In this document: positions 26,526 through 35,031 of the stretch, in pieces
Numbering within the stretch: position 1 is the stretch's first letter
How the letters are laid out: every line of letters starts with the position of its first letter
NCBI RefSeq assembly: GCF_016734805.1
Contig: NZ_JAERQG010000004.1
Location: forward strand, 434,001 to 498,000
Source: Marivirga atlantica
GTDB lineage: Bacteria; Bacteroidota; Bacteroidia; Cytophagales; Cyclobacteriaceae
DNA length: 64,000 nt
Direction: 5' to 3'
Notes under the pieces: model-generated
Told to the model about the DNA's origin: nothing
The model's database searches: none
Seen by the model: only the letters and a program-made list of their open reading frames with translations
Program-made: the position numbers and the translations under genes

Positions 26526-28142
26526 TTAAATTTCAAGAGTGCTGCTACTTCTTACATAAACATATATGTAGGAGATTTCAGGAATCCTTGGAGCCAGAAA
26601 CTTGAATTTAAGTTCATAATTAGCCTCAATGCACTCTTGCACCTCATATGGATAGAAATTATTGACATCAGGTATATCCTGAAATAAGATAACATCATAT
26701 GCTGTTCTTTCCACTTTTTCACAATATAGCTCAACTTCCCTATCAAAAAAGGCCACTCCTTTATGATACCACAGTGGAATATTTTCTCCCTGATCATAGG
26801 CTAAATCCAGTTCATACGCTAAAGGGGTGAGCTCAGTCATATTTAAAACGCGAATGTCATCTCTTTTAAAAACATCCATTTTGGTAAGCTTCATAATTCC
26901 TTCTGCAGTTTTCTCGGGAATTTTCACCCCTTTGAAAGTCGGAAGATGCTCAGGAACAATCCATTTTCCACGATTCATTTTTTGACTACTGGAATCACCA
27001 CTAAGCAGATAAGTATTTTTAGAGATCACATCATCCTGTTGTTCAGTCTTTAACTTGCTTAGCACTTTTGATCTAGCAAACCTTACCCAATACACGTTAC
27101 TCCACCAGAAACCTACTAAAATGAGTAATGGCCACAGCACAAATCCTTTCTTGAAATTGAGCTTATCCTGAAAATTCAGAATGAGTAAGGCCACAAAAAA
27201 AGTATGGAAATAAATATTACCGTCAAGAGGGGTGTAGCTTGTAATTTGAATTACCGATGCCTGGAACAGAATAAACAATACGATGAAATGGCTGGTAAAG
27301 CTTTCTTTGTGCTTAAGAAAAGCCTCCTTGCTGTTAAACTGATAAAGTATTAAACCTGCCGTTATCAATAAATAAAATTTTAGCCATTTGGACGCACCCA
27401 AAAATTCATCCAGCAAATCGGCAATTGTTAATCTTGAGAAATGAGGATATTGGCCATAATTAAACCAATAGCCGAAATCATAAAATGTAAATGGAAGAAT
27501 AAATACAACAATGGCTATTATCAACCCTGCACAGTAAAATATGATAGATTTAATATTCCTTTTGAGTAAGCTATCGTAAATCAAAAGTGAGCCTGTAAGA
27601 ACAAGCGTTAATCCACCTGTATCTTGTTTTGTAAGGAAAGCCAAAACTACTAAGATTGCACTGAATACTACATTTAGTACTTTCTTATTTTGCAGAAGGT
27701 ACCTTAATAAAAAGTAGATACTAGCCAGCTCAACTACAAATACTAAGTGATTGTACCACGGCCAGAAATTAAACAACACATAAGATAAAATAAATACAGT
27801 AAGTACTATTATTCTACCATGCAACTTGATCCCGAATTGCTTAAGTATTCTAACCAGTAGCAAGTTTGATAAAATATTAGTAAATGCCTGCACCTTTAAC
27901 AAGGTGGCCACATACGGCCCAAATATTTTAAAAAATAAAGCTGGTAGAAGCCAAAAGACATAGCCTACCGGAGAGCCAAAATCTTTATAAGGAATTTCTC
28001 CTTGTGAGATTCTGTAGGCCCCTTCCCATGCTAAAAATAGATTAATCCTGTAAGGTAAAGTAAATAATAGGGGAACAAGGGGTAAAACTAATACAAGAAA
28101 CCACTCAAAATAATCGTAAAATTTACTGAAGTGCTTTTTCAT
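26526..28142 (-). CDS. GT-C-like polytopic membrane glycosyltransferase with soluble C-terminal domain
   Basis: Membrane protein of 538 aa: about ten helices in residues 12-360, then a ~175-residue soluble, presumably periplasmic, domain. The first periplasmic loop holds LAWEGAYRISQGEIPYKDFG and then SPVGYVFW, resembling the acidic EL1 loop and Pro-Gly motif of GT-C (PMT/ArnT-like) enzymes, which use polyprenyl-phosphate sugars. It starts one base after the 399-aa membrane protein gene and is followed by the beta-helix lipoprotein. A polyprenyl-phosphoryl-arabinose donor made by the DprE1/UbiA genes would suit such an enzyme. The GT-C call rests on topology and the loop pattern, so it is moderate. 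Confidence 0.6.
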   Translation of the reverse strand: MKKHFSKFYDYFEWFLVLVLPLVPLLFTLPYRINLFLAWEGAYRISQGEIPYKDFGSPVGYVFWLLPALFFKIFGPYVATLLKVQAFTNILSNLLLVRILKQFGIKLHGRIIVLTVFILSYVLFNFWPWYNHLVFVVELASIYFLLRYLLQNKKVLNVVFSAILVVLAFLTKQDTGGLTLVLTGSLLIYDSLLKRNIKSIIFYCAGLIIAIVVFILPFTFYDFGYWFNYGQYPHFSRLTIADLLDEFLGASKWLKFYLLITAGLILYQFNSKEAFLKHKESFTSHFIVLFILFQASVIQITSYTPLDGNIYFHTFFVALLILNFQDKLNFKKGFVLWPLLILVGFWWSNVYWVRFARSKVLSKLKTEQQDDVISKNTYLLSGDSSSQKMNRGKWIVPEHLPTFKGVKIPEKTAEGIMKLTKMDVFKRDDIRVLNMTELTPLAYELDLAYDQGENIPLWYHKGVAFFDREVELYCEKVERTAYDVILFQDIPDVNNFYPYEVQECIEANYELKFKFLAPRIPEISYIYVYVRSSSTLEI

Positions 28143-28143
28143 T

Positions 28144-29343
28144 TTAATTCATTTCAGGTGCAGGTTTTTTAACAAGCAGCGTGAGCAAAGATATTGTCGG
28201 CCATAAGTAGCATAGAAACACTATATACCACTGAATATAGGGAATATCGTATTTATTAATTGGGTGTAAACTATTGGTAAGTGAATCGGCATAAAATAAC
28301 ATCAAAACACTCACTGTGAATAGTAAGACAAAGTAAATCCATGTGCTACGAGATTTTATAAACCTTGTGAGCAACTGAGGATCATATTTAAAATAAGAAA
28401 CACCATAAACAATCATGAAAGGTGCAAACAAAAATAGAAGCCTTAGCTCATTGTAAATACCAAAAAAGAATGTGGTAGAGAAAATTAATATGAATCCTAT
28501 CAAAAATGACTTTCTGTTAAAAAGCCTTTGGGCCTCTTGTTTCAAAAAAAAGCGCGGTATTCTTTCTTTAAAGCCTTTAAAAGCAAGAAGCCATAAAAAT
28601 GAAAAACTCAAATAGCCAAAAACCAAAACCTGTTCAACATTACTTATATTCCAATTGAGCCCTAACCACTTATCATATTCGTCCATACCCATATGTATGC
28701 GAAGGGCAAACCATGTAGCTACCGGAATAAATGACACTGCTAATGTTTTAAATGTAGAACCTACACCAAAGAACAGGCGAAGTAAGGGAAGTAACATTAA
28801 AGTTTCTCTGGTTAAAACCCCTGCCACAGCAAAAAGGACAAATAGTAAATCCCTCTTTTTCACTATAGCCCATAACGCCCAATTGAATAGTGCAAAGGCA
28901 AGAAAATCTTCTCTTGTATGTACTGGAACTGTATAAGCAAAAGCAAATGGAACTGATACTATATAGACTAAACTACCTATAACCACTAGTTTGTAATCTT
29001 TGAAACTAGCTTTTAGCAAAAAGAACATGCCCAGCGTAGCAAAAAGCACACATAAGTAGCTAATTAAATAATAGGCAAAATAGAAATTATCTGCACTGGT
29101 TAAACCTGCAGCACTAAGAAAATCTGAAACGGATGATACTAAAAAAGGAAATGCTATTCTGTACTTAAATGGTGCTTTTTGGATAATTCCCCAATCAGAT
29201 AGGTTACCAGCTGGGGCTTGTATTTCTTTACCTAATAACTCTTTGGAATTTAGAGAGCCCTCAAACAACAGTTGATTTGCAAAGAATACAGCCGTAGCAA
29301 GTATTAGAATGGTTAAAAGGTTGATAGATTTTCGCTGAAGCAA
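28144..29343 (-). CDS. Polytopic membrane protein, possibly GT-C-like
   Basis: Membrane protein of 399 aa with about ten hydrophobic helices and short loops. Recognisable features are an N-terminal signal anchor, a KAPFKYRIAFPFLVSS segment after the first helix, YTVPVHTREDFLAFALFNW, and a GVLTRETLMLLPLLR motif, the Arg-Glu-Thr segment seen in several bacterial GT-C and polymer membrane proteins. It is the first gene of an operon with the 538-aa GT-C-like protein (1-bp gap) and the beta-helix lipoprotein. It probably acts on lipid-linked sugars, but no catalytic residue can be named. Confidence 0.55.
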   Translation of the reverse strand: MLQRKSINLLTILILATAVFFANQLLFEGSLNSKELLGKEIQAPAGNLSDWGIIQKAPFKYRIAFPFLVSSVSDFLSAAGLTSADNFYFAYYLISYLCVLFATLGMFFLLKASFKDYKLVVIGSLVYIVSVPFAFAYTVPVHTREDFLAFALFNWALWAIVKKRDLLFVLFAVAGVLTRETLMLLPLLRLFFGVGSTFKTLAVSFIPVATWFALRIHMGMDEYDKWLGLNWNISNVEQVLVFGYLSFSFLWLLAFKGFKERIPRFFLKQEAQRLFNRKSFLIGFILIFSTTFFFGIYNELRLLFLFAPFMIVYGVSYFKYDPQLLTRFIKSRSTWIYFVLLFTVSVLMLFYADSLTNSLHPINKYDIPYIQWYIVFLCYLWPTISLLTLLVKKPAPEMN

Positions 29344-29503
29344 GGTTCAATTTGTTAAATCGACCCTAAATATCACAATTTATTATCATGTTAACACAAT
29401 TCTTTTAATGAATTCGATTAAAAATTCTCTTATTACTAATTTCAATTTATGAGATGCCAGATTTCAACAGGAATTTCGATATTTGCCTCTTGGTAAACAC
29501 CTT

Positions 29504-30841
29504 ATGGCTTCAGAAAAGAAAAAAAATTATTGGATTGATTCGGGTAAGTTCGCACTGCTTGAAAGATTATCCGTACTGGTTTTTGGCGTAGGTACATTTA
29601 TACTTCTTGTGAGAACACTCAGCACCGAGGCATATGGCTCATGGATGCTATTTATTTCTTTGGCAACCCTGTTGGAAACAGCACGAAACGGCTTCTTTAA
29701 AAACCCATTAATAAGGTTCATCAATGTAAATCAGGATACTGACATAAAAGAATTGCAAGGGTCATCCCTTTTAATGAACATCCTTTTTTCTGTTTCTATT
29801 GCTTTAATACTTGCACTAGCTGCTGAGCCAATAGCAATGGCATGGCAAAGTCCTTCTCTTATAAGTTTAATATATGTATTTGTACCAACCTGTGTAATTC
29901 TTGCCTTCTACTTTCATCTCGATTACATACAACGAGCTAACGGACAGTTCTTTGGGCCCTTTTTGGGCTATTTCGTTAAAAATGGAAGTTTGTTCCTAGC
30001 TGTTGCCGTTCATTTTCTATTCAAGATTGAACTACCCATCATATGGTTGGCTTATTATTACCTCTTGGGTGCATTTCTTGGAACGATTACTTCTTTTATT
30101 TGCGCCAGAAGTACTTATAGTTTTTCACTAAGTGCTAAAAAAGCCATTTGGTTACAGCTTTTCCATTATGGCAAATATACATTGGGCACCAATTTAAGTG
30201 CAGTACTACTCAGAAATATTGATGTATGGATGATCGGTTGGTACCTAAACCCTGCCTCGGTAGCAATTTATAATGTAGCTATAAGGGTGGCCAATTTGTT
30301 CGAAGTGCCCTCTATGGCACTAGCTTCTATTCTATTTCCTGAAGCAGTAAAAAGAGCAGAAAAAGAAGGGACAAAAGCCATGAAGCAACTATACGAAAAA
30401 TCGGTTGCGGTCATTCTGATTTTTACAGTTCCTTTTGTAATAGGAGTACTCTTATTTTCCGAGGAGATAGTAATGTTATTGGCCGGATCTGCTTATTCAG
30501 AATCAGCTATTATACTGAATATTACTATGCTTTATGGCCTCTTGGTACCTTTCAACAAGCAAATGGGCGTTGTATTAGATGCTGTAGGAAAGGCAAAATC
30601 GAATATGCTTTTTGTAATGCGAAATGCACTAATCAATGTGATATTAAATGCAATCTATATACCCATATGGGGTTTGAAGGGAGCGGCACTTGCTACACTT
30701 TCTACTATGGTAATTGTTTTGCTAATCAATCAGGTATATCTACAAAGAAACTACAGCATTAGCCTGAAAGATTTATTTATGCACTACTTTGGGTACCATA
30801 AAAAGTTAATAGCAAAAGTGCAATCAAAGCTTTTAAGCTAA
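29504..30841 (+). CDS. Wzx-like oligosaccharide flippase (MOP superfamily)
   Basis: Lipid-linked oligosaccharide flippase (445 aa, about 12-14 helices). ATG 29504 is preferred over an upstream TTG because MASEKKKNYWIDSGKFALLERLS is the usual short basic lead into helix 1. Typical segments are FILLVRTLSTEAYGSWMLF, the polar LLRNIDVWMIGWYLNP helix with its charged pair, and GLLVPFNKQMGVVLDAVGKAK. It would move the finished repeat unit on undecaprenyl phosphate across the inner membrane for the Wzy-like polymerase. Its 3' end shares the stop region with the converging sulfotransferase gene (4-bp overlap). Confidence 0.88.
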   Translation: MASEKKKNYWIDSGKFALLERLSVLVFGVGTFILLVRTLSTEAYGSWMLFISLATLLETARNGFFKNPLIRFINVNQDTDIKELQGSSLLMNILFSVSIALILALAAEPIAMAWQSPSLISLIYVFVPTCVILAFYFHLDYIQRANGQFFGPFLGYFVKNGSLFLAVAVHFLFKIELPIIWLAYYYLLGAFLGTITSFICARSTYSFSLSAKKAIWLQLFHYGKYTLGTNLSAVLLRNIDVWMIGWYLNPASVAIYNVAIRVANLFEVPSMALASILFPEAVKRAEKEGTKAMKQLYEKSVAVILIFTVPFVIGVLLFSEEIVMLLAGSAYSESAIILNITMLYGLLVPFNKQMGVVLDAVGKAKSNMLFVMRNALINVILNAIYIPIWGLKGAALATLSTMVIVLLINQVYLQRNYSISLKDLFMHYFGYHKKLIAKVQSKLLS

Positions 30842-31746
30842 ACTTTCCAGATTGATAAATCCCTATTTAATAACTCTTCAAGCTTAATCACCTCTGGTTC
30901 AAATTCCTTTAAAAGTGATTTATATTCCTCATCACTAAATTCCATTTTTGAAAGATTTCTCCCAGAAAGCCAGGTTACCATTCTTCTTCGTTTTTCCTCT
31001 GTTGGTAGAATAACCCTGGCTATAGGTCTTATTAGCTTTCTTATTGGGCTATTTTGTTGCTGCAAATTATCATGCAGTAATCTGTTTTTAGGAATTCCTG
31101 ATTCGTTAAATTTTAAATCAGTTTCAAAATCGAAGTCTGCTGAAACACCCAAAAATTCAATTACTGATTTGAGCACTTCTTTTGGTTTACGCTGCAAATC
31201 TTCATTAAGGATAACTTTTACTTCAGTAAAAGCCTCCATAAAGGCTTGTACATGTTCATAATAGTGGCTTACAGCTCTAAAATGATGAATTAACTCGTAG
31301 TTATTTTCTATATAGTAAGCTTCTTTCGATAAAGCCTCCTGAAAGCTTCCAGATTCTCTCTCATCTCTCACCAAATGCTGGTAAGCCGAAAAAGCTCTTT
31401 TAGCTGGATTCCTTAAAATAATGATGATTTTTGGATCGCCTAGTTTCTCTTTTATAATCGGAATGGTACACTTATGAAAGTAGATAGTATCAGCACTTGC
31501 CTCTCCTATTGCATTCTCCGTTACTCCCTCAAATAGTGCTTTATAGGCCTCAAAACTTTTAACGTACCAATCTTCCAGCTTATCACCTTTTGGCCCGTTA
31601 ATAGGAAATGGCATGCATTGACTGCTGAAATACCTCGGCTCCTTTTGTTTGCTAATAAAAACCTCAGGGTGTTGCTGTAGATATTGTGCTAATGAAGAGG
31701 TACCACATTTTGCCATGCCGGCAATAAGAAAATTAGGTAAGGCCAT
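30838..31746 (-). CDS. PAPS-dependent sulfotransferase 2
   Basis: Second sulfotransferase (302 aa). 5'-phosphosulfate loop AGMAKCGTSSL (about 9-19), followed by QYLQQHPEVFISKQKEPRYF; 3'-phosphate motif ILRNPAKRAFSAYQH. It resembles the first sulfotransferase in layout but differs enough (loop Cys, longer insertion) to be an old paralogue rather than a recent copy. It lies 17 bp after the acyltransferase-3 gene in a two-gene operon, so acylation and sulfation of the same sugar or repeat unit are likely linked. The acceptor is unknown. Confidence 0.9.
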   Translation of the reverse strand: MALPNFLIAGMAKCGTSSLAQYLQQHPEVFISKQKEPRYFSSQCMPFPINGPKGDKLEDWYVKSFEAYKALFEGVTENAIGEASADTIYFHKCTIPIIKEKLGDPKIIIILRNPAKRAFSAYQHLVRDERESGSFQEALSKEAYYIENNYELIHHFRAVSHYYEHVQAFMEAFTEVKVILNEDLQRKPKEVLKSVIEFLGVSADFDFETDLKFNESGIPKNRLLHDNLQQQNSPIRKLIRPIARVILPTEEKRRRMVTWLSGRNLSKMEFSDEEYKSLLKEFEPEVIKLEELLNRDLSIWKV

Positions 31747-31763
31747 AAGGATTTAATTAATGC

Positions 31764-32825
31764 TTAGCTGCCTATAATTAGACGACTTTTACTTTTAAAT
31801 ATAAGTTTTATAATGTGTACCGCTAAAAGACAGAGAGCAGTTACAATTATAAAGTAAACCAAATAAGTGAAAATATTTAATCCATTGATAGGGATTAAGT
31901 GCTTGTTAAACAACAGTTGAAAAAAGTTAATGCAATAAAGGTGTAAAAAGAAGATTCCAAAGCTATAATCACCTGTTAGCTTCAGTATTCTAGATTCTTT
32001 TTTTTCATATTTCTGAAAGAAAATCATTAAGAAAACACAGAAAACTATAGCCTTTAATTTACCCGGATTAAACTTCAAAATAAGTGTGGCATGATCTCTT
32101 AGTTCTATCAGCTCACTTATTCGAATTACCTCTAACACCTCCAAAAGACTAAAAACAGCATAGATTAGCAGGCTAGCGAATAGAAGAAGTTGCCCTTTTT
32201 GAAAAATAGGCTCTCTCAGTTTAGCGAACCACATCCCAAAAAGATAAACAGGTAAAAAGTGTAAGAAAGAAAGCGCAATGTTAGAATAATAGCCAAATTG
32301 ATTCGTCCATAAGCCAAGAACCAATAACAACGGCACCAAATAATCAAAAGACTTAGTTTTTGACCACTTAATAAATAGTATGGAGAACAGATAAAAAACG
32401 GCTATCATCGGTATAAACCAAAGCACACCTGAATGCTTTCCTGTCGCCAGCATATAAAGTAACTTCTCAGGAATAGATCTATCCATAAATCCTCCTTTCA
32501 TCCACCAATGATCACCAGTATCGACAAATAACTTATCAGCTAAAGCAGGAATTGAAATAATTAAGTAGGGCAGAATTACATATTTAATTTTCTTTTTAAG
32601 GTAATCTTGGTAGCTGAATTTGTTATGGCTTAAATAATAGAATAGAAAACCAGCAATAAAAACGAAAAGTATGGTTCCATTATTTGTAATACTAAAAAAG
32701 AGATTTTTTGTATAGACACTTCCCTTCCAAGGCAAAGAAATAAGCGTATGCACACCTACAATTAATAAAATGGCAAATCCTCTAAACTGATGGATATAAT
32801 TTAAGAAAGGCCTTTCGGTTCTCAA
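31764..32825 (-). CDS. Acyltransferase-3 family membrane protein
   Basis: Integral membrane O-acyltransferase (353 aa, about 10 helices). The diagnostic R-X10-H motif is Arg 15 to His 26 in FRGFAILLIVGVHTL; FVFIAGFLFYYLSH and DYLKKKIKYVILPYLI follow as in OafA/NodX-type proteins. It should add an acyl group, often acetyl, to a glycan at the membrane. It is first gene of an operon with sulfotransferase 2 and is divergent from the DprE1-like gene, sharing a 124-bp control region with opposite TAnnTTTG boxes. Confidence 0.88.
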   Translation of the reverse strand: MRTERPFLNYIHQFRGFAILLIVGVHTLISLPWKGSVYTKNLFFSITNNGTILFVFIAGFLFYYLSHNKFSYQDYLKKKIKYVILPYLIISIPALADKLFVDTGDHWWMKGGFMDRSIPEKLLYMLATGKHSGVLWFIPMIAVFYLFSILFIKWSKTKSFDYLVPLLLVLGLWTNQFGYYSNIALSFLHFLPVYLFGMWFAKLREPIFQKGQLLLFASLLIYAVFSLLEVLEVIRISELIELRDHATLILKFNPGKLKAIVFCVFLMIFFQKYEKKESRILKLTGDYSFGIFFLHLYCINFFQLLFNKHLIPINGLNIFTYLVYFIIVTALCLLAVHIIKLIFKSKSRLIIGS

Positions 32826-32853
32826 CTTGATAGTTTTAAAAGCTAAAATTAAA

Positions 32854-32861
32854 CAAAATTA
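32854..32861 (-). promoter_or_regulatory. Candidate -7 promoter box (TAnnTTTG) for the acyltransferase/sulfotransferase operon
   Basis: Read on the minus strand this is TAATTTTG, 28 bp before the acyltransferase start, inside the divergent 124-bp region shared with the DprE1-like gene. No clear -33 TTG. Confidence 0.3.
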
Positions 32862-32915
32862 AGCTTTGCCTAACATTGATTTCTTATAAAAAGCCTAAGA
32901 AATATTCAAAACTGT

Positions 32916-32923
32916 TAACTTTG
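32916..32923 (+). promoter_or_regulatory. Candidate -7 promoter box (TAnnTTTG) for the DprE1/DprE2 operon
   Basis: TAACTTTG lies 26 bp before ATG 32950 and matches TAnnTTTG. It faces away from the box at 32854-32861, so the region looks like a compact pair of divergent promoters. Confidence 0.35.
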
Positions 32924-32949
32924 GATCTGAAAGAAGCCTAAATCAGTCA

Positions 32950-34269
32950 ATGCAAGAAATCACCAATTGGAATCTTTACCCTAAAGTTAAAGCTGAAGTA
33001 AAATCTTTTACCTCAAAAAATGAGCTAGCTAGACTTTCTGGGATGCATTTTGATACCATTAGAGGAAATGGGAGAAGCTATGGTGACGCCTCTTTAGGAG
33101 CAAAAGTCATAGACACCACAGCCTACAATAAGGTGTTGTCATTCGATACTGAGAAAGGCATTATCACGGCACAGTCAGGCGTGTTGCTTTCGGATTTATT
33201 AGAAATAATTGTACCTAAAGGATGGTTTCTACCTGTTACACCAGGTACTAAATTTATTACATTAGGTGGTGCTGTTGCTTCTGATGTGCACGGTAAAAAC
33301 CACCATAAAGAGGGCGCTTTTTCAAATCATATTGAGTATTTAACTCTACTTGATGCTCATGGTAATCTGGTTCAGTGTAGTAAACAGTCAAACTCTGAAA
33401 TTTTTAAAGCTGCATGCGGAGGTATGGGCTTAACTGGCCCGATTGTAGAAATCTCTTTAAGACTCAAAGCTATAGAGACTGCTTACATCAAGCAAAAACA
33501 AATAAAAGCTAAAAATTTAGAGAATCTTCTTCCACTATTCGAAGAAAATGCCTCCTACACCTATTCCGTAGCATGGATTGATTGCCTAAAAAAAGGTGAA
33601 AACTACGGACGAAGTATTCTTATGTTAGGTGAGCACGCCACGAAAGAAGAAGTAAAAAGTAGCCATAAACTTAAAGTTCCAAAAAGTAAAGCCTTAAGTA
33701 TACCCTTCAACTTTCCCTCATTTACTTTGAATAACTTTACAATAGGCGCTTTTAATCAGCTCTACTACAGTAAAAACATTTCCGCAGTGAAGGAAATGGT
33801 AACACCTTATGAGGGATTTTTTTATCCGCTTGACAATATACTTCACTGGAACAGGATTTATGGAAAAAAGGGGTTTTTACAATATCAGTTTGTAATTCCA
33901 AAGAATGATGGCGGTAAAGGAATTATTAAAATCATGAAAATGATCAGTAACCGTGGAATGACCTCTTTTTTAGCTGTACTGAAAACAATGGGTCCTGAAG
34001 ATACTGGCTACCTTTCCTTTCCAAAGGAAGGTTACACCCTCGCTCTGGATTTCCCTATTAGAAAAGGTTTATTTGAATTCCTTGACGAATTAGATAAAGT
34101 AGTAATTGAGCTTGGTGGAAGGCTATATTTGGCGAAAGACGCCAGAATGTCTGCATCAGTCTTTCATAAAACTTACCCCAATATTGAGCTATTTAGAGAG
34201 GCAGCTAAGAAAACGAACTTATCAAAAGATTTTAATTCAGACCTTAACAAAAGGCTATCAATCATATAA
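32950..34269 (+). CDS. dprE1: DprE1-like FAD-dependent oxidase (decaprenylphosphoryl-ribose 2'-oxidase family)
   Basis: Flavoenzyme of the vanillyl-alcohol-oxidase fold (439 aa). With DprE2 it epimerises polyprenyl-phosphoryl-ribose to the arabinose form, the arabinofuranose donor. The FAD-binding segments RGNGRSYGDASLG (38-50) and TPGTKFITLGGAVASDVHGK (97-116, continuing NHH) are nearly the mycobacterial text, including the flavin-contacting His 114. The C-terminal LALDFPIRKGL and GGRLYLAKDARMSA carry the conserved catalytic-region Lys. The residue matching mycobacterial Cys 387 appears to be Ala. DprE2 follows after 2 bp. The polyprenyl acceptor here need not be decaprenyl. Confidence 0.88.
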   Translation: MQEITNWNLYPKVKAEVKSFTSKNELARLSGMHFDTIRGNGRSYGDASLGAKVIDTTAYNKVLSFDTEKGIITAQSGVLLSDLLEIIVPKGWFLPVTPGTKFITLGGAVASDVHGKNHHKEGAFSNHIEYLTLLDAHGNLVQCSKQSNSEIFKAACGGMGLTGPIVEISLRLKAIETAYIKQKQIKAKNLENLLPLFEENASYTYSVAWIDCLKKGENYGRSILMLGEHATKEEVKSSHKLKVPKSKALSIPFNFPSFTLNNFTIGAFNQLYYSKNISAVKEMVTPYEGFFYPLDNILHWNRIYGKKGFLQYQFVIPKNDGGKGIIKIMKMISNRGMTSFLAVLKTMGPEDTGYLSFPKEGYTLALDFPIRKGLFEFLDELDKVVIELGGRLYLAKDARMSASVFHKTYPNIELFREAAKKTNLSKDFNSDLNKRLSII

Positions 34270-34271
34270 AA

Positions 34272-35009
34272 ATGCATATCAACCATTTATTAATTTTAGG
34301 GGCAAATAGTGGTATAGCTGAAGCAGTGGCTTATGAAGCAGCAGACAAAGGCATTAAATTAACACTGGCAGGAAGAAGTGAGGAGAAGCTTATAGCTTTA
34401 AAAAGTGACCTCACTATTAAATATGAATCAGAAGTTGATTATGTCTTATTTGATGCTTTCAATATCAGTTTGCATGAAGCCTTTTATGATTCTTTACCAA
34501 ACAAACCTGATGCTGTACTTTGTGCCTTTGGAATTTTAGGAAGTCAGGAAAAAGCTCAGCAAGATTGGCAGGAAACAAATGCCGTTATTGAGAGCAATTT
34601 TACAGGAGCTATTTCCATTTTAAATATAATTGCTAACGATTTTGAAGAAAAAGGTGCTGGTATTATAGCAGGTATCAGTTCAGTTGCTGGGGAGAGAGGA
34701 AGGCAAAGTAATTATATATATGGAGCTGCTAAAGCTGGTTTCACCGCCTATCTTTCAGGTTTAAGAAATAGAATGGCAAAATCAGGGGTTCATGTTTTAA
34801 CTGTAAAGCCTGGCTTTGTAAAAACAAAAATGTTAGAAGGTCTGGAAACTCCCGGCCCTTTAACAGCAAAGCCCGAAGATGCAGGTAAAGCAATTCTATC
34901 TGCTATGATAAAAAAGAGAAATACCTTATATTATAAAAGCATTTGGAGGTTGATCATGTATATTATCAAAAGTATACCAGAACCAATCTTCAAAAAGCTT
35001 AATCTATAG
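34272..35009 (+). CDS. dprE2: DprE2-like short-chain dehydrogenase
   Basis: SDR enzyme (245 aa) expected to reduce the 2'-keto intermediate made by DprE1 to polyprenyl-phosphoryl-arabinose using NAD(P)H. Nucleotide loop ILGANSGIAEAVA (8-20), catalytic Ser in GISSVAGERGR (136-137), and YxxxK as Tyr 150-Lys 154 in YIYGAAKAGF, then TVKPGFVKTKM. It starts 2 bp after the DprE1-like gene and has the usual length. The pair arrangement is the main reason for the DprE2 call over a generic SDR. Confidence 0.85.
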   Translation: MHINHLLILGANSGIAEAVAYEAADKGIKLTLAGRSEEKLIALKSDLTIKYESEVDYVLFDAFNISLHEAFYDSLPNKPDAVLCAFGILGSQEKAQQDWQETNAVIESNFTGAISILNIIANDFEEKGAGIIAGISSVAGERGRQSNYIYGAAKAGFTAYLSGLRNRMAKSGVHVLTVKPGFVKTKMLEGLETPGPLTAKPEDAGKAILSAMIKKRNTLYYKSIWRLIMYIIKSIPEPIFKKLNL

Positions 35010-35031
35010 CAAGCTCGAAACCTCATACAAA

